This document shows, one piece after another, positions 43,328-52,319 of a stretch of DNA of 64,000 bases. Made by a program: the position numbers and the translations under genes. The DNA is from Desulfovibrio gilichinskyi (GTDB lineage: Bacteria; Desulfobacterota; Desulfovibrionia; Desulfovibrionales; Desulfovibrionaceae). The stretch covers positions 186,001 through 250,000 of the forward strand of contig NZ_FWZU01000002.1 in the NCBI RefSeq assembly GCF_900177375.1, given 5' to 3'. The stretch's first letter is position 1, and each line of letters starts with the position of its first letter. The notes under the pieces were generated by a model, which saw only the letters and a list, made by a program, of their open reading frames with translations, searched no databases and was not told where the DNA came from.

Positions 43328-44569
43328 CTAAATCAACCAAACCTGAATTTGTTCCCCGGCATATGAACCTTCCATATCTGCGGGGATGATCATAAGTCCG
43401 TCGGCTTTAATCATAGTTCTAAGAAGGCCGGATTTGCCGTAAACCGGCTCTGCAAGGGGGATTTTACCTTTTCTCTGTTTAAGTATAACCCGGACATAGT
43501 CTTCACGTCCTTGCCTGGATGGAGTGTTGCGTTCAAGTTCAGCCAGTAATATTGGTCTGTCCAGACAGGCAAAGCTGTCTTTTTGTCCCATAAGGTGTCT
43601 TATAAACGGCATTACTATAGAAAGCATAACTACCTGAACAGACGTTACCTGACCTGGAAGACCAAGTACAGGTTTACTACCTACTTTACCTAAAATTGTC
43701 GGTTTTCCGGGGCTTATTGCCACGCCGTGAGCGAGAATTTCAGAGTCCTCCATAGACTCGATGGCTCTGACGGTTAAATCTCGCATTCCGACAGAGCTTC
43801 CTCCAGAGAGGAGAACCAGATCATTTTCCGCAATGGCTTTAGCAAGCGTTGTCTTGAGTTTATTCAGGTCATCACGGACTATTCCGTAATTTGCGGGAAT
43901 CCCCCCGGCCTTGGATACAAGACAGCGCAATGTGTGTGAATTTACGTCACGAATAGTTCCGGCGCGGGGCGGAACTTCAATTTCAACAAGTTCATCTCCG
44001 GTGGATATTATGCCTACGCGCGGTTTAATGTGTGCTTTAACACTGCCTATGCCGAGTGCTGCAAGTAAGCCTACATCTTGAAAGCGGACTGTATGTCCGG
44101 CTTTATATATATTTTCACCCTTTGCAGCATCCTCACCTTTAAGCATGGTGTGCTCACCGGGAGTGGAGGACTTGCGCACTTCAATAGTGCCGGACCCCAG
44201 TTCCTGAGTATGTTCAACCATTACAACTGCGTCTGCTCCATCAGGAAGAGTTCCTCCTGTCGGAATTGCTGCACAGTCGCCATGTTTTAAAGTAAAGTCC
44301 GGAGCTTCATCAACTCTAAGCTGTGCACACTGTTCAAGGTAAGCCGGGTTCCCTTCTGTTGCTCCGAAGACATCACGGGCGTGCACTGCGTAGCCGTCCA
44401 TGCAGGAACGGTTTGCCGGCGGAAGGTCTTCAGGTGAAAAAATATCCTCACCAAGCACGAGTCCATATGCATCGGAAATTGATTTTATTTCAATGGATGT
44501 CGGCGCAAACGAAAGCAGCAGAGATTCAAATTCTTCGCGGCTGATTATGTCAAAAAAATCATGAAGCAT
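43328..44569 (-). CDS. moeA: Molybdopterin molybdenumtransferase MoeA
   Basis: 413 residues, the normal single-domain length. Hallmarks are SCMDGYAVHARD, IPTGGTLPDGADAVVMVEHT, GDELVEI, LLSGGSSVGMRDL, HGVAISPGKPTILG and GLPGQVTSVQVVM. It joins molybdate or tungstate to the molybdopterin dithiolene. It is four bases from mobB and 25 bases from the fused MoeA; paired MoeA proteins may specialise in Mo and W. All key motifs are present. Confidence 0.95.
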   Translation of the reverse strand: MLHDFFDIISREEFESLLLSFAPTSIEIKSISDAYGLVLGEDIFSPEDLPPANRSCMDGYAVHARDVFGATEGNPAYLEQCAQLRVDEAPDFTLKHGDCAAIPTGGTLPDGADAVVMVEHTQELGSGTIEVRKSSTPGEHTMLKGEDAAKGENIYKAGHTVRFQDVGLLAALGIGSVKAHIKPRVGIISTGDELVEIEVPPRAGTIRDVNSHTLRCLVSKAGGIPANYGIVRDDLNKLKTTLAKAIAENDLVLLSGGSSVGMRDLTVRAIESMEDSEILAHGVAISPGKPTILGKVGSKPVLGLPGQVTSVQVVMLSIVMPFIRHLMGQKDSFACLDRPILLAELERNTPSRQGREDYVRVILKQRKGKIPLAEPVYGKSGLLRTMIKADGLMIIPADMEGSYAGEQIQVWLI

Positions 44570-44573
44570 TGAC

Positions 44574-45284
44574 TTAACTACCGCTCTTAATAGTTATTTT
44601 CAGATCACCCGGTGCGTATCCTTTTAACTGGGAAAGCATTGCTGAAATTCCTGCTGAAAGGATATCGGATACAAATGGATTGAGAGCCAAGGGCAGGCCG
44701 TTGCAAGTAACATCCATTCTGCCGGATGTTGCTTTACATCCTTCAGGTCTCGCTTTGCCGGAATTGATGTCTGCGGCAAAATCTTTGCATGATTCACGTC
44801 CGCATGCTTTGCAGTTGAGTCCGGGCAGTAAAAATCCTTTTTCCATAACAAGCTGTGCTAATCTTTCAATTTCATTTGAGCTCGGGGGATTGTCTTTGGT
44901 GCAGGCTGGAATCTGGGCTAAAGCGAGTTCCGGGAAAAAATCTTTGTCGTCGTTATCTTCACGGACGGTTATAAAACGCGGCATCCAGCCGAGCATGTTT
45001 CCGCCTTCCATGATAATAACATCCGCATCAAGCAGCGGCAGAAGATCTTGAAGTGGTTTTTCTTTATTCCATGAGACAAATGATTGCGAAGGAGAGTACG
45101 CCGCAACACATGAAGCAATCTGTTTATACTGCTGCGTATCGGTTCCTTCCTCTTCGTCAAAGCCGTGATGAGAATGTTTAACTACTCCGACTTTTAATCC
45201 TTTGTCTGTAAAATATTGAGCCAGAGCCAGGCCTAAAGTAGTCTTTCCGGTTTTCTTTTTTCCAACTATAGCAACAGCTTTCAT
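44574..45284 (-). CDS. mobB: MobB-type GTP-binding protein with C-terminal Fe-S domain
   Basis: 236 residues. The N-terminal ~150 are MobB: P-loop GKKKTGKTT, GVVKHSHHGF and VIIMEGG. The C-terminal part has LNCKACGRESCKDFAADI with Cys158, Cys161, Cys166 and Cys183, the spacing of the PF04060-type [4Fe-4S] domain. MobB acts in molybdenum cofactor delivery, and the fused cluster domain may sense redox or help hand over the cofactor. It lies between argB (18 bases upstream) and moeA (four bases downstream), so the genes are probably cotranscribed. Confidence 0.9.
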   Translation of the reverse strand: MKAVAIVGKKKTGKTTLGLALAQYFTDKGLKVGVVKHSHHGFDEEEGTDTQQYKQIASCVAAYSPSQSFVSWNKEKPLQDLLPLLDADVIIMEGGNMLGWMPRFITVREDNDDKDFFPELALAQIPACTKDNPPSSNEIERLAQLVMEKGFLLPGLNCKACGRESCKDFAADINSGKARPEGCKATSGRMDVTCNGLPLALNPFVSDILSAGISAMLSQLKGYAPGDLKITIKSGS

Positions 45285-45302
45285 GCTAGTCTCCAGATTT
45301 GA

Positions 45303-46181
45303 TTAACTTACGACTTCAGTGCCGATACCGTTTTTGGTGAAAAGTTCAAGAAGAACGCAGTTTTCAACTCTTCCATCAATTATGTGAGCTTTTTCAACTC
45401 CGCCATGTACTGCCTCAATGCAGCATGTCAGTTTAGGAATCATGCCGCCTGTGGCAACTCCGGATGATATTGCTTCTGCAGCTTCGCGGCAGGTCATTGA
45501 TGAAATGAGATTTTTATCTGCATCAAGCAGCCCTACTACATCGGTGAGCAAGTGGAGCCTTTTAGCATTCATTGCAGAGGCAACCGCTCCGGCTACGGAG
45601 TCAGCATTGATGTTATAAGTGGAACCGTAGTCATCGACTCCGACTGGAGCAATTACCGGAATGAAACCGTCTCTTTGTAATGATTTAATCAGAGTTGTAT
45701 TCACTTCAGTAACTTCACCGACTTTGCCGAGATCGATTATTTCAGGAGCTTTTGCTTCTGACTCGATAACCATCTGTTTCTGTTCAGCTTTAATAAGCAT
45801 TCCGTCTTTTCCTGAAAGACCTACAGCTTTGCCGCCGTTAAGGTTGATCAAGTTGACAATCTGTTTATTTACCTGCCCGACGAGAACCATTTCAACAACA
45901 TCCATGGTTGCTTCGTCTGTTACGCGGTATCCGTTCTTAAAATGGCTGTCGATGTTAAGCGCGCTGAGCATTTTTTGAATCTGTGGGCCGCCGCCATGAA
46001 TAACCACGGGGTTTACGCCGATATATTTAAGGAGAATTATATTAAGCGCGAAGGCACGTTTAAGGGTTTCGTCAATCATGGCATTGCCGCCATATTTGAT
46101 GACAACTGTTTCTCCGAAAAATTCTTTTATGTACGGCAGTGATTCAATCAAAAATTTAGCTTTCATTATCTCTCTATCCAT
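45303..46181 (-). CDS. argB: Acetylglutamate kinase
   Basis: 292 residues. It has [10 protein letters not shown] (phosphate-binding lysine and glycines), [32 protein letters not shown], and [19 protein letters not shown] near the C-terminus. It phosphorylates N-acetylglutamate in arginine synthesis. Either the ATG at 46181 or one at 46166 may be used; GGGAG precedes the former. It stands at the head of the mobB-moeA-moeA cluster, an unusual pairing of arginine and cofactor genes. Key residues are intact. Confidence 0.95.
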   Translation of the reverse strand: MDREIMKAKFLIESLPYIKEFFGETVVIKYGGNAMIDETLKRAFALNIILLKYIGVNPVVIHGGGPQIQKMLSALNIDSHFKNGYRVTDEATMDVVEMVLVGQVNKQIVNLINLNGGKAVGLSGKDGMLIKAEQKQMVIESEAKAPEIIDLGKVGEVTEVNTTLIKSLQRDGFIPVIAPVGVDDYGSTYNINADSVAGAVASAMNAKRLHLLTDVVGLLDADKNLISSMTCREAAEAISSGVATGGMIPKLTCCIEAVHGGVEKAHIIDGRVENCVLLELFTKNGIGTEVVS

Positions 46182-46477
46182 AACCTGAACTCTCCCTGAT
46201 ATTGATCTTAAAATTTATGTTTTGTATAAGTATTTTTAAAGCGGTGCAGTTAAATTCAATAATTGAATACGCAGATTCTGTATAATTTAAAAAAGAGTTT
46301 AGGGAAAGTCCGTCTTTTGTGTCTTCAGATTATGCAAATACATTTTTAAGTGTTTCGTTATAATTCTGCTAAATATTAACGTATATGGAATTGTTTATTT
46401 TAAGGATAGTAGGTATCATTTTTTTGAAATTAATTTTGTAGTGAGCGTTGTTTAATTTAAGAAAAGAATAATACCGG

Positions 46478-46846
46478 ATGGAGTCGCTGATGGATCAAAA
46501 TAAAAGACGCAGAACCCGTATTCAAGTTGAATTTACGGTTAAGCTTAGTAAGAGCGGGCTGAGTGTTATGGTTGAAACTCAGAACTTAAGTCTGAAAGGT
46601 ATTCTCTGTAATAGCGTTGAAGGGTTTGCTGTAGGAAACATATGTGAGGTTTCGATCATCCTGTCTGAAGATGTTGTTATTCACATTGAGGGGAAAGTTG
46701 TCCGGTCTGATGAGTCCGGTCTGGCTGTAGACTTTATTGTGATGAATGAGGTAAGTTTTACCCACTTGCGTAAGCTGGTTCAATACAATTCCACAGATGC
46801 GGATGCTATTGACAGTGAACTTACTTCACCTGCTTTTGATGCCTGA
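46478..46846 (+). CDS. PilZ-domain protein
   Basis: 122 residues, or 118 from a second ATG at 46490. RRRTRIQVEF (RxxxR-like) and NLSLKGILC (the [D/N]xSxxG motif) are followed by beta strands ending in GLAVDFIVM. Both c-di-GMP motifs are present, so a soluble second-messenger effector is likely. The target is unknown. It is monocistronic with a terminator. Confidence 0.8.
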   Translation: MESLMDQNKRRRTRIQVEFTVKLSKSGLSVMVETQNLSLKGILCNSVEGFAVGNICEVSIILSEDVVIHIEGKVVRSDESGLAVDFIVMNEVSFTHLRKLVQYNSTDADAIDSELTSPAFDA

Positions 46847-46879
46847 TGGCCGGGATGCAAAATATTGCAGGTTTAAATA

Positions 46880-46912
46880 AAAACAGCTCGTAAAAGCGGG
46901 CTGCTTTTTTTG
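46880..46912 (+). terminator. Terminator of the PilZ gene
   Basis: CAGCTCG / CGGGCTG stem (one G-T pair), loop TAAAAG, then CTTTTTTT. Confidence 0.75.
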
Positions 46913-47135
46913 CCGTGCGAGATGGAATTCCACAGTCAACAAGCCTGCAATAGATGTGGAGCGGGTTAAATATATGCTCCATAAATTTAATAATTCCGGC
47001 TTTCATGTAGTCTTCTGCATAGTTATGGGTTGTCTTTAAAAAAATTCAAATTTTGACATTAATTGAGACAATAATTTGGCTCTAAATATTTTTTAAGTCA
47101 ATTATATTCATTGTCATAGTGTTCTATGCTCTTTT

Positions 47136-48302
47136 TTAAGCTTCGAATCCATTTATGGTCATGAGTGTAATAACCAAAGTTATTGCAGCCACTGCCACGC
47201 CGGCATAAAAGACCGCCGTCAGTCCAAATCCTGAATAAACCATCCCCATAAGTAACGGAGCAATTGTTTGTCCTGCTCTGAGCACCATCCCGTTCATAGA
47301 CATGAAAATTGCCCTGTGTTCCATGGGGGCTATTGCTGTCAGCATGGACATTGAGTTCGGAATATTAAGTCCCTGTCCAAGACCGAAAAAGCAGACTGGG
47401 ATTATGCACCAAAGCGCAGAACTGGATTCAGGAATAAATATCATTGCCGCGGCATATGCAAATGTTGACAGAGCGATCATGCGCGGCTGTGAGATCAGGC
47501 TTGCGAGTCTTCCAAGCTGTGATGCTGCTATTGCGGTTACAAAGGACGCACTTGAAATGACAAATCCTATCATCAGCGGAGAAGCCTCAAAACGCGAGTG
47601 CAGAAGTATTGGCAGATAGGTTATGATCGGGCCGTATAAAATAATAAATGTCAGTAGGGAAATTGCGAAAAGGCCCAGTACCTGTTTGTTTTTCATCCCC
47701 TTTAGAGCTTCACGCATGTATTTTTTAAATGCCGAGCTTGCTGAAGGTTCAGGGTTATCAAGTCTGAAGGCGACAACCCATGCAAGCGGCAGAGCTGTAA
47801 GCGCAAGCATAAATGGAACATGCCAGTTGATTTGAGCCAGAACCCCTCCTATTGCAGGGAAAAGCGCTGTTCCTATGCTGAGGACTCCTGCGTTAAGACC
47901 CATAGCAGCAATTCTGTCCTGCCCAGTGAAAAGGTCACCTATGATTGTAAGGTTTATGACTCCAATGGCCGCAGCTCCAACTCCTTGGATAAGACGCAGA
48001 GTAAGCAACCATTTATAATCTGGGGCAAAATAACAGGCAGATCCTGCTATCCCGAAAAGGATCAAAGCGGGGACAAGAATTTTTTTTCTGCCGATTCTGT
48101 CAGCAAAAATTCCGGCTAGAGGCGAAAAAATGATTCCCGGAAGAGTAAAAATGGTGAAAACTAAACCAATGGACGAAGCTGGAATATTCAGATCCTTCAT
48201 CATGCTCGGCAGTGAAGGCACAATGCTTGAGACTCCCATGATCGCAATAAGGGTAACTGAGAATAAAATACGAAGGTTTTTATTTTTATAGAGATGATTC
48301 AT
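47136..48302 (-). CDS. Major facilitator superfamily transporter
   Basis: 388 residues, twelve membrane helices. The loop 2-3 motif GIFADRIGRKK, and the later ASLISQPRM and GLGQGLNIPNSMSM segments, are of the drug:H+ antiporter (12-helix) type. It is probably an exporter of a small molecule or drug; the substrate cannot be named. It is divergent from the ion-channel gene, with a 150-base shared promoter region. No regulator is adjacent. Confidence 0.88.
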   Translation of the reverse strand: MNHLYKNKNLRILFSVTLIAIMGVSSIVPSLPSMMKDLNIPASSIGLVFTIFTLPGIIFSPLAGIFADRIGRKKILVPALILFGIAGSACYFAPDYKWLLTLRLIQGVGAAAIGVINLTIIGDLFTGQDRIAAMGLNAGVLSIGTALFPAIGGVLAQINWHVPFMLALTALPLAWVVAFRLDNPEPSASSAFKKYMREALKGMKNKQVLGLFAISLLTFIILYGPIITYLPILLHSRFEASPLMIGFVISSASFVTAIAASQLGRLASLISQPRMIALSTFAYAAAMIFIPESSSALWCIIPVCFFGLGQGLNIPNSMSMLTAIAPMEHRAIFMSMNGMVLRAGQTIAPLLMGMVYSGFGLTAVFYAGVAVAAITLVITLMTINGFEA

Positions 48303-48454
48303 TAATATTATCCTTTAGAAAAGATGACTGAAGTGGCAAGCTACTCGTAAATTTTAGACACTGCAACCGCAGCATATGCGCATTACATAATAAGTAGATA
48401 GCTCATGAAAAATTAATATGATTTATAATTTATATAAGTTAATTAAGGGTTATT

Positions 48455-49174
48455 ATGTTAAGATTACACAAATTATTCAGATACAGTCCATCTAAGTTCA
48501 CAGTGCTTTTAGGATTTTTGATCTCACAGATTTTTTTAACTCCCATAGCAGGCAAGTCAATTTTTCTTCAGCAGATTTTATATTTTTACACATATCTAGT
48601 GTTGCTTTCGGCTGTTGCGGCAATTGTTGAAAACAAAGTTAAGCTTTCAATTTTTATCGCATTCTATATAGCGTCGTTTATCAGTTCCGTTTTATTCTTC
48701 AAAATGCATTCCATACACTGGCTGGCTATAAGCGAAGCTTCAGATATGATGATGATTGCAATCACTGTATGGGGAATATTGATTTTCATGCGCAGGCAGA
48801 AAAAAGTTACCAGTGATTTAATCTCAGGGGCAATCTGTGTTTATATGCTTTGCGGTTTGCTTTGGGCGAATGGATACAGCTTATGTATGATCTATGATCG
48901 CAGTGCTATTTCAGGAATTAGTCTTAGTGAATCAATCTTCGCGGTTCGTAATTTAATGGTATATTTCAGCTATATAACGATGATGACAATAGGTTATGGA
49001 GATATGCTTCCGGTTACATCTATGGCACGGTCGCTGGTGATGTTGCAGGGGCTTTTCGGACAGATGTACCTGGCTGTTTTTGTAGCAGGAGTAATCGGAA
49101 TGTTTCTGGCTCAGCGCGATGAGGATAAGATTATTGAAAAGATAGAGGAAGATGCAAAACTTAGAAGATATTAA
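48455..49174 (+). CDS. Voltage-independent K+ channel-like protein
   Basis: 239 residues. About six helices, with the selectivity filter TIGYGD followed by a last long helix (VAGVIGMFLAQR), the two-helix pore of the ion-trans_2 family preceded by extra N-terminal helices. The short charged C-terminus (DEDKIIEKIEEDAK) lacks an RCK domain. It probably conducts K+ passively across the inner membrane. The ATG at 48455 is behind weak AGGG. Confidence 0.85.
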   Translation: MLRLHKLFRYSPSKFTVLLGFLISQIFLTPIAGKSIFLQQILYFYTYLVLLSAVAAIVENKVKLSIFIAFYIASFISSVLFFKMHSIHWLAISEASDMMMIAITVWGILIFMRRQKKVTSDLISGAICVYMLCGLLWANGYSLCMIYDRSAISGISLSESIFAVRNLMVYFSYITMMTIGYGDMLPVTSMARSLVMLQGLFGQMYLAVFVAGVIGMFLAQRDEDKIIEKIEEDAKLRRY

Positions 49175-49179
49175 GTCAG

Positions 49180-49222
49180 ATTTTTTGCTCCGCGGCAGAA
49201 ATTTTTTCTGCCGCAGAGCAAT
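49180..49222. repeat. Inverted repeat between the channel gene and proB
   Basis: TGCTC and CGCGGCAGAAA pair with TTTCTGCCGC and GAGCA around a short T-rich loop, giving a ~15-base-pair hairpin. It lacks a clean T-run after either arm, so it may end transcription of both convergent genes only weakly. Confidence 0.55.
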
Positions 49223-49228
49223 ATAAAA

Positions 49229-50371
49229 TTAAAGAGCTGCGTCTAAAAGCAGGTTGTCTCTGTGGATTGCTTCGTGGAAAGGGCATTTGCCCAGAATTGA
49301 ATCTATCTCGTCTGATTTACGTCCGAGAATCATGGTCATATCGGTTGAACTGTAACTGGTGATTCCAACGGCAATAGGCTTTCCGGATTTATTAACAACT
49401 CTTACCAGTTCACCGGCTTTAAAATCACCTTCAACCGCGGTAATACCGGCGGGAAGCAGGCTTTTTCCTCCGGCCATCAGAGCCTTTTGCGCGCCTTCGT
49501 CTATGATTAGATCGCCGGCAGGGTCGCAATGATACGCAAGCCAGAATTTGCGGTGGGAAACACTTTTTTGATCAGGTTCAATCCATGTTCCGCATTCTTC
49601 ACCGTTAAATACACGCTCAATGATCATGCGCTGTTTACCGGATAATATCAGGGTTGGAACTCCGAGCTGTGCAGCTCTGTGAGCTGCTCTCATTTTAGAG
49701 AACATGCCGCCTGAACCTACAGCCGTTTTTCCGTCGCACATTGCGTCGAGATCAAGAGAACCTATATTCTCGACATAGGAAAGTTTTTTTGCGTCTGGGT
49801 TAGTGTCTGGGTTCTTATCAAATACCCCGTCAGCGGAAGTGAGGTTAATGAAAAGATCCGCTTCCACAACATTCAGAATCAAACTTGCCAGAGTATCATT
49901 GTCTCCGAATTCAAGTTCCTGAACAGCGACAGTATCGTTTTCATTAATGATAGGAATTACCCGCCACTCAAGAAGTTGTGAGAGAGTATTGCGGACGTTG
50001 AGAAAGCGGTCACGCTGTCTTAAGTCCTCACGGGTAAGTAAAATTTGTGATGAAATCAGGCCGAATCTACGGAATGTTTCATCATATTCGTGCATCAGGC
50101 GGCTTTGTCCGATAGAGGAGGCCGCTTGTTTCGCAGGCAGGTCTTTAAGCTTAAAACCTGCAGGAATAGATCCTCTTCCGGCCGCAACAGCCCCGGACGA
50201 AACAAGAACGATATCAACTCCGCGTGCATGCAAAGCTGATAACTGATCAGCCAGTCTGCATATAAGGCCGAGATTGATTCCTTCAGCTGTAGTGAGAACG
50301 GCACTGCCGATTTTTATTACAATTCTTTTAGCTTCGCGGAGGGTATCAAGCCTGTTGCTCATCTTGCTCAT
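49229..50371 (-). CDS. proB: Glutamate 5-kinase
   Basis: 380 residues. The kinase domain has RIVIKIGSAVLT, VLVSSGAVAAGRG, PIINENDTVAV and GTGGMFSKMRAA (written here as VGSGGMFSKMRAA), and a C-terminal PUA domain (~280-375). It makes gamma-glutamyl phosphate, the first step of proline synthesis. The start overlaps the obg stop by 26 bases, so the two are translationally coupled. Full length. Confidence 0.96.
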   Translation of the reverse strand: MSKMSNRLDTLREAKRIVIKIGSAVLTTAEGINLGLICRLADQLSALHARGVDIVLVSSGAVAAGRGSIPAGFKLKDLPAKQAASSIGQSRLMHEYDETFRRFGLISSQILLTREDLRQRDRFLNVRNTLSQLLEWRVIPIINENDTVAVQELEFGDNDTLASLILNVVEADLFINLTSADGVFDKNPDTNPDAKKLSYVENIGSLDLDAMCDGKTAVGSGGMFSKMRAAHRAAQLGVPTLILSGKQRMIIERVFNGEECGTWIEPDQKSVSHRKFWLAYHCDPAGDLIIDEGAQKALMAGGKSLLPAGITAVEGDFKAGELVRVVNKSGKPIAVGITSYSSTDMTMILGRKSDEIDSILGKCPFHEAIHRDNLLLDAAL

Positions 50372-51392
50372 CTTTTTCCTCTTGATTCATGGCGTTGAAT
50401 CTATCCCACATGTCTTTTACAAGCTTCTTAAGTCCGTCTTCGTGCAGTGCGGATATAAAATAGATTTCTTCGTTTGCTTCTGCAGCTTTAGCTTTCAGAG
50501 TCGCAAGATCTTCTTCAGAAAGTAAATCTATTTTGTTAATTACACGGAGCTGAGTTTTATTTGCAAGATCTTCATCATATATACGGAGTTCTTCATCCAG
50601 CATATTGAAACCATCAAAAGGGGATTCAAGGCTGAGGTCTTCGGAACTAAGGATATGAATGAGAAATCTGGTGCGTTCAACATGCTTTAGAAATCTGTGC
50701 CCCAGTCCCATTCCTGTGCTGGCTCCTTCAATGAGTCCGGGAATATCAGCAATGACCAGCTTGTTGCCGAAGTCATCGTCAATAACTCCCAGATTAGGAA
50801 CTAAGGTGGTGAAGGGGTATGCTGCAATTTTGGGTTTCGCAGCAGAAATTTTAGAAATGAAGGTTGATTTTCCGGCATTCGGAAGTCCAAGTAAACCTAC
50901 ATCTGCAATAATCTTAAGTTGCAGACGAAGTCTCTTTTCTTCGCCGGGGAAGCCGTCTTCAGCCTGTCTCGGCGTCTGGTTTATTGATGACTTGAAGTGG
51001 ATGTTTCCGCGTCCGCCGTCACCGCCTTTGCAGATGACAATCTCTTTTCCTTCTTTTGTCAGGTCTGCGAGCAGTTTTTCGGAACCGTCTTCTTTCATTT
51101 CATATACAAGTGTACCGATCGGCAGGTCGAGGATGGTGTCGTCAGCAGCTTTGCCGTACTTATCACTACCCATTCCCTGCATTCCGTTTTTGGCTTCATA
51201 GACTCTTTTAAGCCTGAAGTCATAAAGAGACAGGAGGTCGGCACTTCCGCGAAAGATTAAATCTCCGCCTTTTCCGCCGTCTCCGCCGCAAGGTCCACCT
51301 TTAGGGATGTACCTTTCACGTCTGAAAGCCACACATCCGTTACCGCCTTTTCCAGAGCGTACTGTGATTGTTGCTTCATCAAAAAATTTCAT
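50346..51392 (-). CDS. obg: GTPase Obg (CgtA)
   Basis: 348 residues. The glycine-rich Obg fold (residues 1-158: GKGGNGCVAFRRE, GGDGGKGGDLIFRG) precedes the G domain with G1 GLPNAGKST, G3 DIPGLIEG, G4 NKID and G5 SAL. It is an essential GTPase that links 50S ribosome assembly and the stringent response. The C-terminus is short and acidic (EEKDEQDEQ). It sits in the conserved rplU-rpmA-obg-proB cluster, although a terminator-like hairpin separates rpmA from obg. Confidence 0.96.
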   Translation of the reverse strand: MKFFDEATITVRSGKGGNGCVAFRRERYIPKGGPCGGDGGKGGDLIFRGSADLLSLYDFRLKRVYEAKNGMQGMGSDKYGKAADDTILDLPIGTLVYEMKEDGSEKLLADLTKEGKEIVICKGGDGGRGNIHFKSSINQTPRQAEDGFPGEEKRLRLQLKIIADVGLLGLPNAGKSTFISKISAAKPKIAAYPFTTLVPNLGVIDDDFGNKLVIADIPGLIEGASTGMGLGHRFLKHVERTRFLIHILSSEDLSLESPFDGFNMLDEELRIYDEDLANKTQLRVINKIDLLSEEDLATLKAKAAEANEEIYFISALHEDGLKKLVKDMWDRFNAMNQEEKDEQDEQQA

Positions 51393-51562
51393 AAAAGCCT
51401 TCCTTGAATGACCTGAGAAGGGCCTGGCCTTTCTCAGGCAGGAATATTCTCGGATAAAATAGATAAAGCTGTGAGTATGCCTTTCGAGTGCCTTACGAAA
51501 AAACAGGCTTGCACTCTAAGGGGCTTTCACAGCAGGGGATACGGGAAATCCAGTGTGTATTC

Positions 51563-51608
51563 CAGACAAGAAAAGGCAGAGGACGCACTTATAGATGCGA
51601 CCTCTGCC
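51563..51608 (-). terminator. Terminator between rpmA and obg
   Basis: GGCAGAGG-x-CGCA / TGCG-x-CCTCTGCC stem; on the minus strand it ends in CTTTTCTT just after rpmA. Confidence 0.75.
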
Positions 51609-51632
51609 AGAAAAACTTTCGGCCTGAAATAA

Positions 51633-51902
51633 TTAGGCTTCAGCAGGAACGATGAGAACTCTGGTTTTGCTACGATTGTTGCGAACATACTTTTCGTATT
51701 TTACAACACCGTCAACCAGTGCAAACAAAGTCCAGTCTCTACCTGTACCTACGTTCTTGCCGGGGTGGATTTTAGTTCCAACCTGACGAACCAAGATACT
51801 TCCAGCCAGAACTTCCTGACCAGCGTAACGCTTTACACCACGGTATTTAGCATTACTGTCGCGACCGTTTTTCGAGCTACCGCCCGCTTTCTTATGTGCC
51901 AT
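51633..51902 (-). CDS. rpmA: 50S ribosomal protein L27
   Basis: 89 residues with the standard N-terminus [15 protein letters not shown] and [15 protein letters not shown]. It reaches towards the peptidyl-transferase centre of the 50S subunit. No N-terminal extension is present. It is separated from rplU by 34 bases and starts at ATG behind GGAG. Confidence 0.98.
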   Translation of the reverse strand: MAHKKAGGSSKNGRDSNAKYRGVKRYAGQEVLAGSILVRQVGTKIHPGKNVGTGRDWTLFALVDGVVKYEKYVRNNRSKTRVLIVPAEA

Positions 51903-51936
51903 TTTAAAATCTCCTTAGTTAGGACTTGTCGTCAAG

Positions 51937-52248
51937 TTAAGCTTGAATAGCTTCAACTTTGATTCTTGTATAATCCTGACGATGACCCTGTTTGGTCTGA
52001 GAGTCTTGTCTGCGTCTTTTCTTGAAAACGATGATTTTTTTATCACGGCCGTGTTCAAGGATTGTGCAGGCTACTTTCGCGCCTTCAACGTAAGGAGCTC
52101 CGATTTTTATATCTTCGCCCTGACCGATGAGAAGAATTTTATCAAGATCGACCTTGGTGCCTGCTTCAACGTCCAATTTCTGGATATTGAGTTCCAAGCC
52201 TTCTTCAACGCGGAACTGCTTGCCGCCAGTCTCTATTATTGCGTACAT
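51937..52248 (-). CDS. rplU: 50S ribosomal protein L21
   Basis: 103 residues, the usual length. MYAIIETGGKQFRVEEG at the start and GHRQDYTRIKVEAI at the end are diagnostic. It binds 23S rRNA in the 50S subunit. A sigma-70 promoter lies upstream. It is the first gene of the rplU-rpmA operon. Confidence 0.98.
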   Translation of the reverse strand: MYAIIETGGKQFRVEEGLELNIQKLDVEAGTKVDLDKILLIGQGEDIKIGAPYVEGAKVACTILEHGRDKKIIVFKKRRRQDSQTKQGHRQDYTRIKVEAIQA

Positions 52249-52284
52249 TTATAACTAACCTCCGTCATGTATAAGAGAGGGGAA

Positions 52285-52312
52285 AGTATCCGTAACTCGA
52301 TACAAAAGTCAA
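52285..52312 (-). promoter_or_regulatory. Sigma-70 promoter of the rplU operon
   Basis: On the minus strand TTGACT (52307-52312) and GATACT (52285-52290) are spaced by 16 bases, ~36 bases before rplU. Confidence 0.6.
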
Positions 52313-52319
52313 GCGCGAA

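Noticed and set aside
49180-49222. Hairpin between the channel gene and proB considered as a classical terminator
   Set aside because: No T-run follows either arm on the correct strand; listed as an inverted repeat instead.
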